The notes under the pieces: generated by a model | Told to the model about the DNA's origin: nothing | What the model saw: only the letters and a program-made list of their open reading frames with translations | The model's database searches: none | Part shown: piece by piece, positions 1 through 6,989 of the stretch | Position numbering within the stretch: the stretch's first letter is position 1 | Layout: each line of letters starts with the position of its first letter | From: Sporosarcina koreensis | Lineage (GTDB): Bacteria > Bacillota > Bacilli > Bacillales_A > Planococcaceae | Reading direction: 5' to 3' | Assembly (NCBI RefSeq): GCF_000826145.2 | Contig: NZ_LN651337.1 | Location: forward strand, 1,243,774-1,307,773 | DNA length: 64,000 nucleotides | Made by a program: the position numbers and the translations under genes

Positions 1-794
1 CCGATGACGGGACCGAAGTAGCTGATGTTGAACTGCACGTCTGGATAGAGCGCGCTCAGTTCTGCGAGCCATTTGTCGGCTTCCTCCGGGCAGTTGCCGT
101 GGATGATCGCCGCCTCGAGCGGCATTTTCGCCGCGTCTTCGCCGAGCAGATCCGCAATCCGTTTCATCGCTTTCTTGCGCGTCCGGATCTTTTCGAACGG
201 CACGATGACTTTGTCGACGAAGTGCAGGATCGGCTTCACCTGCAGCAGGCCGCCGATCAACGCCTGTGCACCGGAAAGCCTTCCGCCGCGCTGCAGGTGC
301 GACAGGTCGTCCACCATGAAGTACGCGCGCATCGTCTTCTTCATTTCATCCAATTCCGCCATGATGGCGTCTAGCGGCTCCCCTTCTTTCGCCATCTCGG
401 CGGCACGGATCGCATAGAACCCCTGCATGTAGCACGAGATCTCCGAGTCGAAGGCACGGACGTCGACGTCTGTCGCGAGTTCGCCCGCCTGGACGGCGCC
501 TGTGAATGTGCCGCTGATGCCGCTCGACAGGTGGATCGAAATGATCGCGTCCGCGCCCTTGTCATGCAGCTCCTTGAATTTCGCTGCGAACTGGCCGACG
601 GACGGCTGCGACGTCTTCGGCAGTTCCCCGCCGCCCCGCACCTTGTCGTAGAATTCATTTGTCGTAATATCGATCTCTTCATCGTAATCTTGTCCGTCTA
701 TGGTGACCGCGAGCGGAACGACATGGATATCGAGCCGTTCGCGCAAGTCTTTCGGTAAGTAGGCTGTGCTGTCTGTCACGACTGCAATTTTCAT
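1..794 (-). CDS. DegV family fatty-acid-binding protein (3' end cut by window)
   Basis: The product starts MKIAVVTDSTAYLP, the usual DegV opening with its TDST motif, and contains SIHLSSGISGTF near residue 90 and RGGRLSG near 170, both typical of the two-lobed DegV fold. DegV proteins bind a fatty acid; in Firmicutes some (FakB) present it to the kinase FakA for phospholipid synthesis. Whether this one does is inference. About 264 residues are visible against a usual length near 280, so only the C-terminal tail is missing. An in-frame ATG lies two codons upstream, at 800, but AGGAG sits about 9 bases before the ATG at 794 and only 3 before the other, so 794 is preferred. The gene appears to stand alone. 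Confidence 0.88.
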   Translation of the reverse strand, partial: MKIAVVTDSTAYLPKDLRERLDIHVVPLAVTIDGQDYDEEIDITTNEFYDKVRGGGELPKTSQPSVGQFAAKFKELHDKGADAIISIHLSSGISGTFTGAVQAGELATDVDVRAFDSEISCYMQGFYAIRAAEMAKEGEPLDAIMAELDEMKKTMRAYFMVDDLSHLQRGGRLSGAQALIGGLLQVKPILHFVDKVIVPFEKIRTRKKAMKRIADLLGEDAAKMPLEAAIIHGNCPEEADKWLAELSALYPDVQFNISYFGPVI

Positions 795-872
795 GTTCAT
801 CAACTCCTGCACCTATTCTACCGAATTGCCGCAGAATAAGGAAACGCTATCTTGCGGAAAGTGAAAAAGAAT

Positions 873-2105
873 TCATTCCATCCGCCGCGCCCATCGGTTC
901 GCCTGCTGGGAGTACACGCACAGCTCGTCCATCGGGATGTCGACTTGTGCGCTCAAGGCTTCCATGGTATCCATGTCGAGCCGTTCGACAGCTTCTGCAA
1001 GCTTGAGGAACGGCGCAAGCTCCGTGTCGCCGCCGGTCAGTGTATCCGTGACCTGTTCGGCGAGTGGAATCTCCTTAGTGATTTCGTCCCATCCTTTGTG
1101 GAGGATGACGTCGAGCAGGGAGAACATGCCCGTCAGGAAATATTCGTCGGAGTTTTTGTAGCCGGCGCGGCGTGCGAGCAGTTCGCACAGTTTCGCGCGG
1201 ACGAGGGAGTAATCGACGAGCGCCTTCGTCCGGCCCATGCCCTCCCCTTCGCCCATCTGGTGGAACGTGATGATGTACAGCCATTTCTTCGTCTCCTGCA
1301 GGCCGATGAGCACGATCGCCTGGTGGATCGACGTGATCTTGCGCGGCACGCCGAATGCGTAGGTGTTAATGTAGCGCAGCAGCTTGTACGTGAGCGACAG
1401 GTCGTGCGTGATGAGCGCCGCGATGTCGCGGATGCTTGGGAGTGCCGCGTTTAGCTGTTCCATGACGAGCATGTTGCTTTCCTCGATCACCGGTACTTCT
1501 ATTCCCTTCACAACTTCCGGCGTGGCGAAGAAGTAGCCCTGGAACAGTGTGTACCCTGCCTTCTTCGCCTCTTCGAACTCCACTTCGGTCTCGATCTTCT
1601 CTGCGAGCAGCCGGACGTTCGGGTACATGCGGATGAAGTTCTGGATGCGCTGGCGTTCTTCCGGGCCGGACTGCATGAAATCGACTTTGATGTAGTCGAC
1701 GAGCGGATACAGCCCTTTTTCGACTTCGTACTGTTTCGACAGGATGAAGTCATCGAGCGCGATCCGGAAGCCGTTCGCTTTCAGCTTCCGCAGCCGCGTC
1801 ATCAGGGCCGGCGTGATTTCGACCGTTTCGAGCACTTCGATGATGACTCGTTTCGGGTCAAGCCGGTCGATGATGTCATGTGCGAGCAGTTCGCCGGTGA
1901 AGTTGATGAAGGACGGGTGGCTGCCGGCGACCCGGTCGACACCGATGCACAGGAACGTATTGAGGAGCACACCGATCGTCGCCTTGTCCGGGTCGACGTC
2001 CGGGAACCGGTTCAGTTCGCTGTTCCGGTATAACAATTCATAGCCGAACAAGTTGCCCTGCCGGTCGAGGATCGGCTGTCTGCCGACAAATACGCTTGCT
2101 TCCAC
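873..2105 (-). CDS. EAL-HDOD domain signalling protein (YuxH family)
   Basis: A 410-residue protein. The N-terminal half is EAL-like: the signature reads YELLYR instead of EAL, followed by FINFTGELL, IEVLE, IALDDF, IKVDFM and LAEKIE. The C-terminal half is an HDOD domain (LPSIRDIAALITHDLSL, then YINTYAFGVPRKI), a module related to HD hydrolases but without their metal ligands. This matches the YuxH family of B. subtilis and Gram-negative EAL-HDOD regulators. The role is probably signalling linked to cyclic di-GMP or motility; catalytic activity is uncertain because the EAL motif is altered. The start is the GTG at 2106-2103 region (codon 2105-2103), behind AGGTGG; the longer reading to 2186 has no ribosome site and an unrelated hydrophobic lead. 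Confidence 0.85.
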   Translation of the reverse strand: MEASVFVGRQPILDRQGNLFGYELLYRNSELNRFPDVDPDKATIGVLLNTFLCIGVDRVAGSHPSFINFTGELLAHDIIDRLDPKRVIIEVLETVEITPALMTRLRKLKANGFRIALDDFILSKQYEVEKGLYPLVDYIKVDFMQSGPEERQRIQNFIRMYPNVRLLAEKIETEVEFEEAKKAGYTLFQGYFFATPEVVKGIEVPVIEESNMLVMEQLNAALPSIRDIAALITHDLSLTYKLLRYINTYAFGVPRKITSIHQAIVLIGLQETKKWLYIITFHQMGEGEGMGRTKALVDYSLVRAKLCELLARRAGYKNSDEYFLTGMFSLLDVILHKGWDEITKEIPLAEQVTDTLTGGDTELAPFLKLAEAVERLDMDTMEALSAQVDIPMDELCVYSQQANRWARRME

Positions 2106-2263
2106 TGAAAGATTCCACCTATCCGCAGTCAATTTACCTATATTGTAGCAAATTAGCACTAGATTGCAAGGTGACATTTTCACCACTCCCTCCCTTTCTG
2201 GAAATCCGGTTCGCGGAATGGTATGTTAAAAACGTGTCATATCAGTACATGGGGGTGTATGGA

Positions 2264-3040
2264 ATGGATACAATTCATTATGAAAAAAATGACGGAATTG
2301 CGTGGATTATGCTGAATCGTCCCGATTCGATGAATGCGTTCAATTACGACATGATTCGCGAACTCGGGGAAATTGTCGAAACGGTGCGGATCGATCCGGA
2401 AGTGCGGGTGGCCGTGCTGACAGGAGCGGGCGACCGGGCGCTGAGTGTCGGGGCGGACCTGAAGGAGCGGAAGACGCTGAGTGATCAGGACGTGAAGCGG
2501 AACCTGAACAAGATGGGCGAAGTGTTCACGGCGATCGACCAGATGCCGCAGCCGACGATCTGCATGATCAACGGATTCGCGTTCGGCGGCGGGATGGAGC
2601 TCGCGCTGGCGTGTGATTTCCGATTCGCGGCGGACACAGCGGTGATGGGGCTGACGGAAACGGGGCTCGCGATCATTCCGGGTGCGGGCGGTACGCAGCG
2701 GCTGCCGCGGCTCGTCGGTGAGGCGAAGGCGCTCGAGATGATTCTGACGGCGGCTCGGCTGAATGCGGCCGACGCGGCATTGTGCGGTCTTGTGACACGG
2801 ACGGTGGAAGCGGCGCTGCTGAAGGAGCGGACGCAGGAGTTCGCGGAGAAACTGCTCGCGAACGGACCGATTGCCCTGCAGCAGGCGAAGTTCGCGATCA
2901 AACAGGGGATGAAGACGGACCTCGCGACAGGCCTGACGATCGAGCGGAAAGCGTACGAGGCCACGATCCCGACGGAGGACCGGATTGAGGCGCTGGACGC
3001 GTTCGCGGAGAAGCGAAAACCTGTTTTTAAGGGGAAATGA
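2264..3040 (+). CDS. Enoyl-CoA hydratase/isomerase family protein
   Basis: A 258-residue crotonase-fold protein, the usual family length. The oxyanion-hole segments are VGADLKER (about residues 62-69) and FGGGMELALACD (107-118). Both catalytic glutamates of hydratases are present, E112 and E132 in TETGLAIIPGAGGTQRL, 20 residues apart as in mitochondrial enoyl-CoA hydratase. It should therefore hydrate trans-2-enoyl-CoA or a related branched-chain intermediate; the exact substrate cannot be told. The start at 2264 follows GGGGGTG with 6-bp spacing; an in-frame ATG at 2249 would place that site inside the gene. It is divergent from the EAL-HDOD gene and ends in a strong terminator, after which a 21-bp repeat array begins. 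Confidence 0.87.
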   Translation: MDTIHYEKNDGIAWIMLNRPDSMNAFNYDMIRELGEIVETVRIDPEVRVAVLTGAGDRALSVGADLKERKTLSDQDVKRNLNKMGEVFTAIDQMPQPTICMINGFAFGGGMELALACDFRFAADTAVMGLTETGLAIIPGAGGTQRLPRLVGEAKALEMILTAARLNAADAALCGLVTRTVEAALLKERTQEFAEKLLANGPIALQQAKFAIKQGMKTDLATGLTIERKAYEATIPTEDRIEALDAFAEKRKPVFKGK

Positions 3041-3057
3041 TGGAGAGATGGATGGAG

Positions 3058-3082
3058 AACCTGCCTGCGGGCGGGTTTTTTT
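3058..3082 (+). terminator. Intrinsic terminator of the enoyl-CoA hydratase gene
   Basis: AACCTGCC and GGCGGGTT form an 8-bp stem with a TGCG loop, followed by a run of T. It begins 17 bp after the stop codon. Confidence 0.85.
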
Positions 3083-3101
3083 GTTTTGGATGCGGAGGGA
3101 A

Positions 3102-3240
3102 CCGCTCCATTCGGGCAGCGAAGTGATCCATTCCCCTGGCGAACCGATCCATTCCGACCACAACCGCTCCATTCGACTGGCGAAGCGATCCATTCGCCCG
3201 GCTGACCAACCCATTCACCTATCTGACCGCTCCATTCCCG
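3102..3240 (+). repeat. 21-bp tandem array, CCATTC class, 7 units
   Basis: CCATTC begins at 3107, 3128, 3149, 3169, 3190, 3211 and 3232, i.e. steps of 21, 21, 20, 21, 21 and 21. The better conserved part of each unit is CGMTCCATTC; the rest is variable. The array starts about 20 bp after the terminator and has the same orientation as the gene it follows. Read on the other strand the units match the GAATGGAGCGG array at 9360-9505. Confidence 0.85.
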
Positions 3241-3298
3241 CGAGAGCGCTCTTCCTTCCCCACGCCGCCTGTTCGCGCCAAGTGCCCTTCCCCAAATC

Positions 3299-3348
3299 AA
3301 AACCAAGATGGAATGGTCGGCTCCGCTGCCGCTCCGCATTTCCTGTTG
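3299..3348 (+). repeat. 50-bp module shared with 9229-9278 (inverted)
   Basis: This segment begins AAAACCAAGATGGAATGG and ends CTGTTG. The inverted segment at 9229-9278 has the same length and nearly the same sequence. In both places it lies between a tandem array and a CCAGGGTG-type hairpin element, or beside one, so it looks like part of a composite intergenic repeat. Confidence 0.7.
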
Positions 3349-3366
3349 AAAGACGCAGGGAAAAAA

Positions 3367-3434
3367 CCAGGGTGCCTGCTGCGTGACACCATTCGCGTCT
3401 CTCCGCGAATTGTGGCATGCACAGACACCCCGGG
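3367..3434. repeat. REP-like hairpin element, copy 1
   Basis: A 68-bp imperfect palindrome with arms CCAGGGTGCCTG and CAGACACCCCGGG and the central core ATTCGCG/CGCGAAT. Close copies are at 5120-5186 and, inverted, at 9286-9352. Confidence 0.8.
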
Positions 3435-3507
3435 TTGAGGGACGTGTCAAAAGCATAGTGCCGTGTCTGCGGGGATATCCCGCCGCTTATGGGTGATTCC
3501 ATTCATA

Positions 3508-3567
3508 GGGGGACAGGCTGCCGCCCAATTCGCGGAAGAACGCGAATGGTGCAGCAATCTGTCCCCC
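3508..3567. repeat. REP-like hairpin with the same core but different arms
   Basis: The core AATTCGCGGAAGAACGCGAAT is flanked here by GGGGGACAG and CTGTCCCCC rather than by CCAGGGTG arms. It lies directly after the stop codon of the FliS-like gene on the minus strand and could also act as its transcript end, although there is no clear T run. Confidence 0.7.
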
Positions 3568-3573
3568 GGCGGC

Positions 3574-3960
3574 TCAGATTTGCCCCGGTAAAACCTGCCC
3601 CGCCCGCACAGCCTGCCAGTCGCTGTGCAGGCTGCTGATGATGGTCTCGATTTCCGCGAGCGCTCCCCCGTCTGCCTGCAGCGACGCGGTCACCAAGGTT
3701 TGATTGGCATAGATATAGAGGGTCAGGAGCCGTTCGCCTTCTTCGGTGGAGGCGTCGGTCATGGCCATCAGTTCGAACAGCAGGTTCTGTGCGGTGAGGA
3801 CGGCGCTGCGCCAGTCCGGATTGTCTGCCGCCAGCTGTTCGCGGGCGTTATGCAGCTGCTCCCCCGCCACTTCGAGCGCCAGACAGACGGCGGTGAGCGG
3901 CGGGAGCGATGCCGCGTTCGCCCGGCGGTAGGCATGGGCTGCCTGGCGGATGGTGATCAT
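3574..3960 (-). CDS. FliS-like flagellin chaperone (divergent)
   Basis: A 128-residue, mostly helical protein. The C-terminal half (LLTLYIYANQTLVTASLQAD, then ALAEIETIISSLHSDW) resembles the FliS segment with NLY.Y.N..L..A and a final LR..W helix. The N-terminus MITIRQAAHAYRRANAASLPP is shorter and less typical than the YQ.N.....SP.EL.LMLY opening of FliS. FliS binds the flagellin C-terminus in the cytosol and keeps it export-competent. The assignment gains weight from the divergent flagellin gene next door and from a SigD-type promoter upstream. GGGAGG stands 8 bases before the chosen ATG; an upstream reading to 4044 runs through the promoter. Confidence 0.62.
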   Translation of the reverse strand: MITIRQAAHAYRRANAASLPPLTAVCLALEVAGEQLHNAREQLAADNPDWRSAVLTAQNLLFELMAMTDASTEEGERLLTLYIYANQTLVTASLQADGGALAEIETIISSLHSDWQAVRAGQVLPGQI

Positions 3961-3985
3961 CGCGTCCGCCTCCCTTCTCCTCGTT

Positions 3986-4012
3986 ATATCGGCAAGCAAG
4001 CGTTCAATTTTA
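3986..4012 (-). promoter_or_regulatory. SigD-type promoter for the FliS-like gene
   Basis: On the minus strand TAAA and GCCGATAT are separated by exactly 15 bases, which matches the B. subtilis SigD (flagellar sigma) consensus. It lies 26 bp upstream of the ATG. Confidence 0.8.
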
Positions 4013-4029
4013 CAAATCAACGCCGATAT
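4003..4029 (+). promoter_or_regulatory. SigD-type promoter for the flagellin gene
   Basis: A perfect GCCGATAT -10 element lies at 4022-4029, 38 bp before the flagellin ATG. The -35 element is weak (TTCA or TCAA with 15- or 14-base spacing, against TAAA). It overlaps the facing promoter of the FliS-like gene. Confidence 0.7.
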
Positions 4030-4067
4030 ACCTAGGGACAACAATTATTTCGAATGAGGTGGAGTAT

Positions 4068-4877
4068 ATGCGGATCAACAGCCAGGAGCTGATTCAGTCG
4101 GCGGCGAACCGCGGGGTGCGGAATGATAAGCAGATCGAGAAGTCGCTTCGCCATCTCGGGACCGGCCTGAAGATCGCGACGGCCGCGGATGATGCGGCGG
4201 GCAAGGCGATCTCGGAGACGATGCGGGCACAGATCCGCGGAATTTCGCAGGCGCAGCGCAATATGCAGGACGGGCTGTCGGTGCTCGAGTCGGCGAATGA
4301 AGGGATGAATAACGTGAACGGCCTGCTCCAGCGGGCGCGGGAGCTCGCGGTTTCGACGGCGAACGGGACGTATACGGATTCCGACCGGGCGGCGAGCGGG
4401 CAGGAGCTGGAACAGATCCTTGCGGCGATCGATGATACGGCCGGCAAGCTGGAGTTCAATACGAAGAAGATCCTCGGGGAGGATATGGAGCTGACGCTGC
4501 ATGTGGGCGCGAATCCGACGCAGCAGCTGAAGGTGAGCCTGTTCGATGTGTCGGCGAAGGCGCTTGGTCTTGAGGGTGCAACTCTTGCGACGCAGGACGA
4601 TGCGGAGGCGCTGATCAGTACGCTCGACAGTGCGATCCGGACGGTGACGGGGCATTTGACGAAGGTCGGGTCGCAGATGGAGTCGCTGCAGCATCATTTG
4701 TCGAATGCGGGCGTGTTCGAGGTGAACCTGACGAAGTCGCTGGCGTATTTGGAGGATGCGGATATGGCGCAGGAGATGATGAATTTCGTGAGCCAGGATA
4801 TCCGGAAGAAGGGCGACGAATTGCTGATCAAGCATGTGAACAGTTCGCTGCAGGAGTCGCTGGGGTTATTGAAGTAA
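4068..4877 (+). CDS. Flagellin family protein
   Basis: A 269-residue flagellin consisting only of the conserved N- and C-terminal D0/D1 regions. The N-terminal part has SLRHLGTGLKIATAADDAAGKAIS and ELAVSTANGTYTDSDR; the C-terminal part has SLAYLEDADMAQEMMNF and ends SLQESLGLLK. There is no variable D2/D3 domain, as in B. subtilis Hag-sized flagellins. Flagellins are exported by the flagellar type III apparatus and polymerise into the filament; no export apparatus is in this window. The ATG at 4068 follows AGGTGG. The pairing with a FliS-like gene and SigD promoters supports a flagellar role. Compared with usual flagellins the N-terminus (MRINSQELIQSAANRG) is divergent, so a minor or alternative flagellin is possible. 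Confidence 0.85.
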   Translation: MRINSQELIQSAANRGVRNDKQIEKSLRHLGTGLKIATAADDAAGKAISETMRAQIRGISQAQRNMQDGLSVLESANEGMNNVNGLLQRARELAVSTANGTYTDSDRAASGQELEQILAAIDDTAGKLEFNTKKILGEDMELTLHVGANPTQQLKVSLFDVSAKALGLEGATLATQDDAEALISTLDSAIRTVTGHLTKVGSQMESLQHHLSNAGVFEVNLTKSLAYLEDADMAQEMMNFVSQDIRKKGDELLIKHVNSSLQESLGLLK

Positions 4878-4904
4878 CTGGTTGGAAGTAAGTGAGTGAA
4901 CATG

Positions 4905-5030
4905 TTGATCTGCGCTGCGGATGGCGCTTTCCGGGGGGCGAGCGTTGAGCCTCCTCAGTCGCTCCGCTCCTTGTGGGGTCTCAACTTGCTCGCTTATCCC
5001 CCAGGAGTCGCCATCCTCCGCTTCGATCAA
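4905..5030. repeat. Long hairpin element of about 125 bp
   Basis: TTGATC at 4905 pairs with GATCAA at 5025, and inside them GGATGGCG with CGCCATCC and GCGAGCGTTGAG with CTCAACTTGCTCGC. The whole is one long imperfect inverted repeat. From memory it resembles an interspersed hairpin repeat found in many Bacillus and relatives, but I cannot confirm this here. It follows the flagellin stop codon. Confidence 0.7.
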
Positions 5031-5119
5031 CGGAGCGTGGAGGACCCGGCAACCTCCTCTGTGTGGGAGGGGAAGAAAAAGAAAAGTTCAAGGGAAAAGA
5101 GAAGATCAAGAGAAAAAAT

Positions 5120-5186
5120 CCAGGGTGCCTGCTGCGTGACACCATTCGCGTTCTTCCGCGAATTGTGGCATGCACAGCCACCCGGG
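5120..5186. repeat. REP-like hairpin element, copy 2
   Basis: A 67-bp palindrome with arms CCAGGGTGCCTG and CAGCCACCCGGG and the core ATTCGCG/CGCGAAT. It is nearly identical to the copy at 3367-3434. Confidence 0.8.
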
Positions 5187-5224
5187 TTCAGCGGCACATG
5201 CACTGCCCAAAACTCATAGAATGA

Positions 5225-5258
5225 CAAAAGACCGAAGCCCCCGCGGCTTCGGTCTTTT
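5225..5258. terminator. Terminator of comFB (bidirectional form)
   Basis: AAAAGACCGAAGCC and GGCTTCGGTCTTTT form a perfect stem around a CCCGC loop, with T runs on both strands. It ends at the stop codon of comFB. Confidence 0.85.
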
Positions 5259-5553
5259 AGTTATGCTGTTTAGTCTGTGCATACGTCTCGCACCGTGGGC
5301 TGCTGGAGACTTTGGCTGCGGATTTCGCGATGACGGTGATGATGTTGGTGGCGCCTTGGCGGTCGGCCTGGTGTTCGGCGCGGATGTACGGGCTGAATTT
5401 TGAGTTGGCGACGTAGCGCGGCGGCAGGTCGTTGAGGGCGAGGGCCATGATGTCGTTGAGGCAGCGCTCGCAGTCGCAGGCCAGGTTCATGCTGTTTTTG
5501 TACGTCATCAGTGTGTCGCGGACGACGTCTTCCATTACGTTGTGGACTCCCAC
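5257..5553 (-). CDS. comFB: ComFB family late competence protein
   Basis: A 98-residue protein with the ComFB signature: a short N-terminal helix MEDVVRDTLMTYK, the cysteine cluster CDCERCLNDIMALALNDLPPRY, and a C-terminal helix. B. subtilis ComFB lies in the comF operon with unknown function; cyanobacterial relatives bind cyclic dinucleotides. Here it is a single gene without comFA or comFC. The GTG at 5553 is chosen because GGAGGAG lies 6 bases upstream; reading further to 5664 adds a low-complexity segment without a ribosome site. A catabolite-control-like site lies 113 bp upstream. Confidence 0.82.
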   Translation of the reverse strand: MGVHNVMEDVVRDTLMTYKNSMNLACDCERCLNDIMALALNDLPPRYVANSKFSPYIRAEHQADRQGATNIITVIAKSAAKVSSSPRCETYAQTKQHN

Positions 5554-5665
5554 TCGATTCTCCTCCGTTCGTTCCCGCTGCTCCGGATTGGACTGGCTTG
5601 GTCCGGAACATTGGAAAGGTCTGCCGTTTTCGGATACTTGTATCTTACAATATCTGCTATCCATT

Positions 5666-5679
5666 TGTAAACGCTTTCG
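5666..5679 (-). promoter_or_regulatory. Candidate cre (CcpA) site upstream of comFB
   Basis: TGTAAACGCTTTCG matches the cre consensus TGWAARCGYTWNCW at 13 of 14 positions. On the minus strand it overlaps a possible -35 (TTTACA) that has TAAGAT 18 bases downstream, so CcpA would repress comFB. Confidence 0.5.
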
Positions 5680-6131
5680 GATAAATCGATATGGCGTACA
5701 TCCGTAAGAAGTTTGTCCCTGACAGTCTGTCCCGTACTGTGGTCTGCCGGCGTCATAGGATGACAGTGTTCGGATGAATCATTCGCAAAACGCAGTCGCC
5801 CCAAGGTTTCCGCCTGCTGAGACAGTTGTCCGCGGACACTTGTCCAGTTCACATTCCACTCCGGACATATGGTAAGAGTGAAGGGGCCGGCAGGTTGACG
5901 AATTCCTGAAGAAACGAAAGTTTCCGAGCCCCTGATGCTTGTCCAGACGCTGACGGATCGGCGGCATAGACTGAGAGTGTCCGGATGACCAGCTCCTCCT
6001 TTCACAACAGCCGACTCCCCCGCAGCTCATCTGGGAACATCGTCCTCAGACGGTTGTCCAGCTCCTCAGCTCAACAGCCGCATAGACTGACAGTGTCCGG
6101 ACAAAGCAAATTTCAAAGGAGGTGAATGACC
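5680..6131. other. Non-coding stretch with three copies of a 22-nt motif
   Basis: No credible gene is seen. A 22-nt motif close to GCATAGACTGACAGTGTCCG followed by GA occurs at 5752-5774 (degenerate), 5964-5985 and 6080-6101; a fourth copy is at 6583-6604. AACAGCCG recurs at 6006 and 6073. The copies at 6080 and 6583 lie the same 30 bp before the starts of two paralogous genes. Confidence 0.65.
6080..6101 (+). promoter_or_regulatory. Putative promoter/operator motif, first cassette
   Basis: The motif GCATAGACTGACAGTGTCCG (plus GA) lies 30 bp before the ATG at 6132. It contains CATANNNT, the form of mother-cell sporulation (SigE/SigK) -10 elements. No good matching -35 was found, so the sigma assignment is a guess. 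Confidence 0.35.
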
Positions 6132-6479
6132 ATGGACCAAATGCAAATGCTGCGTGAATTGCAGAACGTAACAAACAATTGGGATATTGATGATGAAATC
6201 TTGTCGGATCTCATTATCGTCTCCACGTTGCTCGGCGAAGTGATTCTCTCCGGTATCTTGTTCCGCGAATATGAACTCTTCGCGAACTTCAATGACGACG
6301 AAACAACGACTGCATGCGAAAAAGCTGAATTCAACCGTTCCGTCGGTGAAATGCTGAAAGGCGCATGCTGCCTCGAGAACGCATTCGCACGGAAAATCGA
6401 AGCTGCGATCGATCTTAAACAAGTCGGTGCGGAAACAGATACCCCTGAAACAGGTGACTGCTGCTCAGTCCGCCGGTAA
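6132..6479 (+). CDS. Small cysteine-containing protein of unknown function, copy A
   Basis: I do not recognise this 115-residue protein. It is acidic and helical, with no signal peptide and a cysteine pair in the segment KGACCLENAFARKIEAA; it ends GDCCSVRR. It is about 55-60 percent identical by eye to the next gene, the best-kept parts being LIIVSTLLGE, LSGILFREYEL and the ACCLE segment. The ATG at 6132 has AAAGGAGGTG 7 bases upstream; an ATG at 6126 is too close. It has its own terminator. The cysteine pairs and a CATANNNT motif upstream would suit a spore-layer protein, but nothing proves it. Confidence 0.82.
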   Translation: MDQMQMLRELQNVTNNWDIDDEILSDLIIVSTLLGEVILSGILFREYELFANFNDDETTTACEKAEFNRSVGEMLKGACCLENAFARKIEAAIDLKQVGAETDTPETGDCCSVRR

Positions 6480-6493
6480 TTGCCTCTGACAGA

Positions 6494-6530
6494 AGACGCC
6501 TGCCCCCTCACCCGGGACAGGCGTCTTTGT
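6494..6530 (+). terminator. Terminator of copy A
   Basis: The stem ACGCCTGCCC/GGGACAGGCGT is followed by TTTGTTCGTTT. It is almost identical to the terminator behind copy B. Confidence 0.85.
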
Positions 6531-6582
6531 TCGTTTCAACCAATTGCCAGCTGACGCATACCCAGCCAAAGACGATTTGCCA

Positions 6583-6604
6583 GCATATCCTAGCAGTATC
6601 CAGA
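6583..6604 (+). promoter_or_regulatory. Putative promoter/operator motif, second cassette
   Basis: GCATATCCTAGCAGTATCCA, continuing GACAAAGC as before copy A, lies 30 bp before the GTG at 6635. CATATCCTA fits CATANNNTA, the SigK -10 form. Confidence 0.35.
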
Positions 6605-6634
6605 CAAAGCGATCCCTTACGGAGGTGTACGCCT

Positions 6635-6979
6635 GTGGACCAACTGCAGCTGCTGGAGGATCTTCAAAGCATCGTGGATCATCTCGACACCGACAACGAC
6701 CGACTCGCCGAGCTGATCATCGTCTCCACCCTGGTAGGTGAAGCCCTGCTGTCCGGGATTCTGTTCCGGGAATACGAGCTCATCAAGAATTTCAATGAAG
6801 ACACATCCGCGACAGCGTGTGAAACGGCGGAATTCAATCAGTCTGTGAGTCAGGTACTTGAAAGTGCCTGCTGCCTGGAAGAGGCTTTCGCCCGGAAGCT
6901 TGAAGCCGCACTTGCCCTGAAGCGGATGGCTGCTGAACCGGAAGATTCTGCCCCCGCGTCTGACGATCCTGACTCGTGA
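6635..6979 (+). CDS. Small cysteine-containing protein of unknown function, copy B
   Basis: This 114-residue paralogue of the preceding gene has no recognised family. It begins MDQLQLLEDLQSIVDH with a GTG start 7 bases after GGAGGTG, exactly the arrangement of copy A. It shares LIIVSTLVGE, LLSGILFREYELIKNFN and SACCLEEAFARKLEAA, but its tail is acidic (EPEDSAPASDDPDS) and lacks the terminal cysteines of copy A. Upstream motif, gene and terminator are all duplicated, so the whole transcription unit was copied in tandem. Function unknown. Confidence 0.82.
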   Translation: MDQLQLLEDLQSIVDHLDTDNDRLAELIIVSTLVGEALLSGILFREYELIKNFNEDTSATACETAEFNQSVSQVLESACCLEEAFARKLEAALALKRMAAEPEDSAPASDDPDS

Positions 6980-6989
6980 AGCCAGCAGA

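Noticed and set aside
2237..3214. 325-codon frame opposite the enoyl-CoA hydratase gene
   Set aside because: It runs through the terminator and repeat array and has shadow-like composition.
5535..6005. 156-codon frame on the minus strand overlapping the comFB start
   Set aside because: It uses a different frame from comFB, is rich in serine and arginine, lacks a ribosome site and crosses the repeated 22-nt motifs and the cre site.
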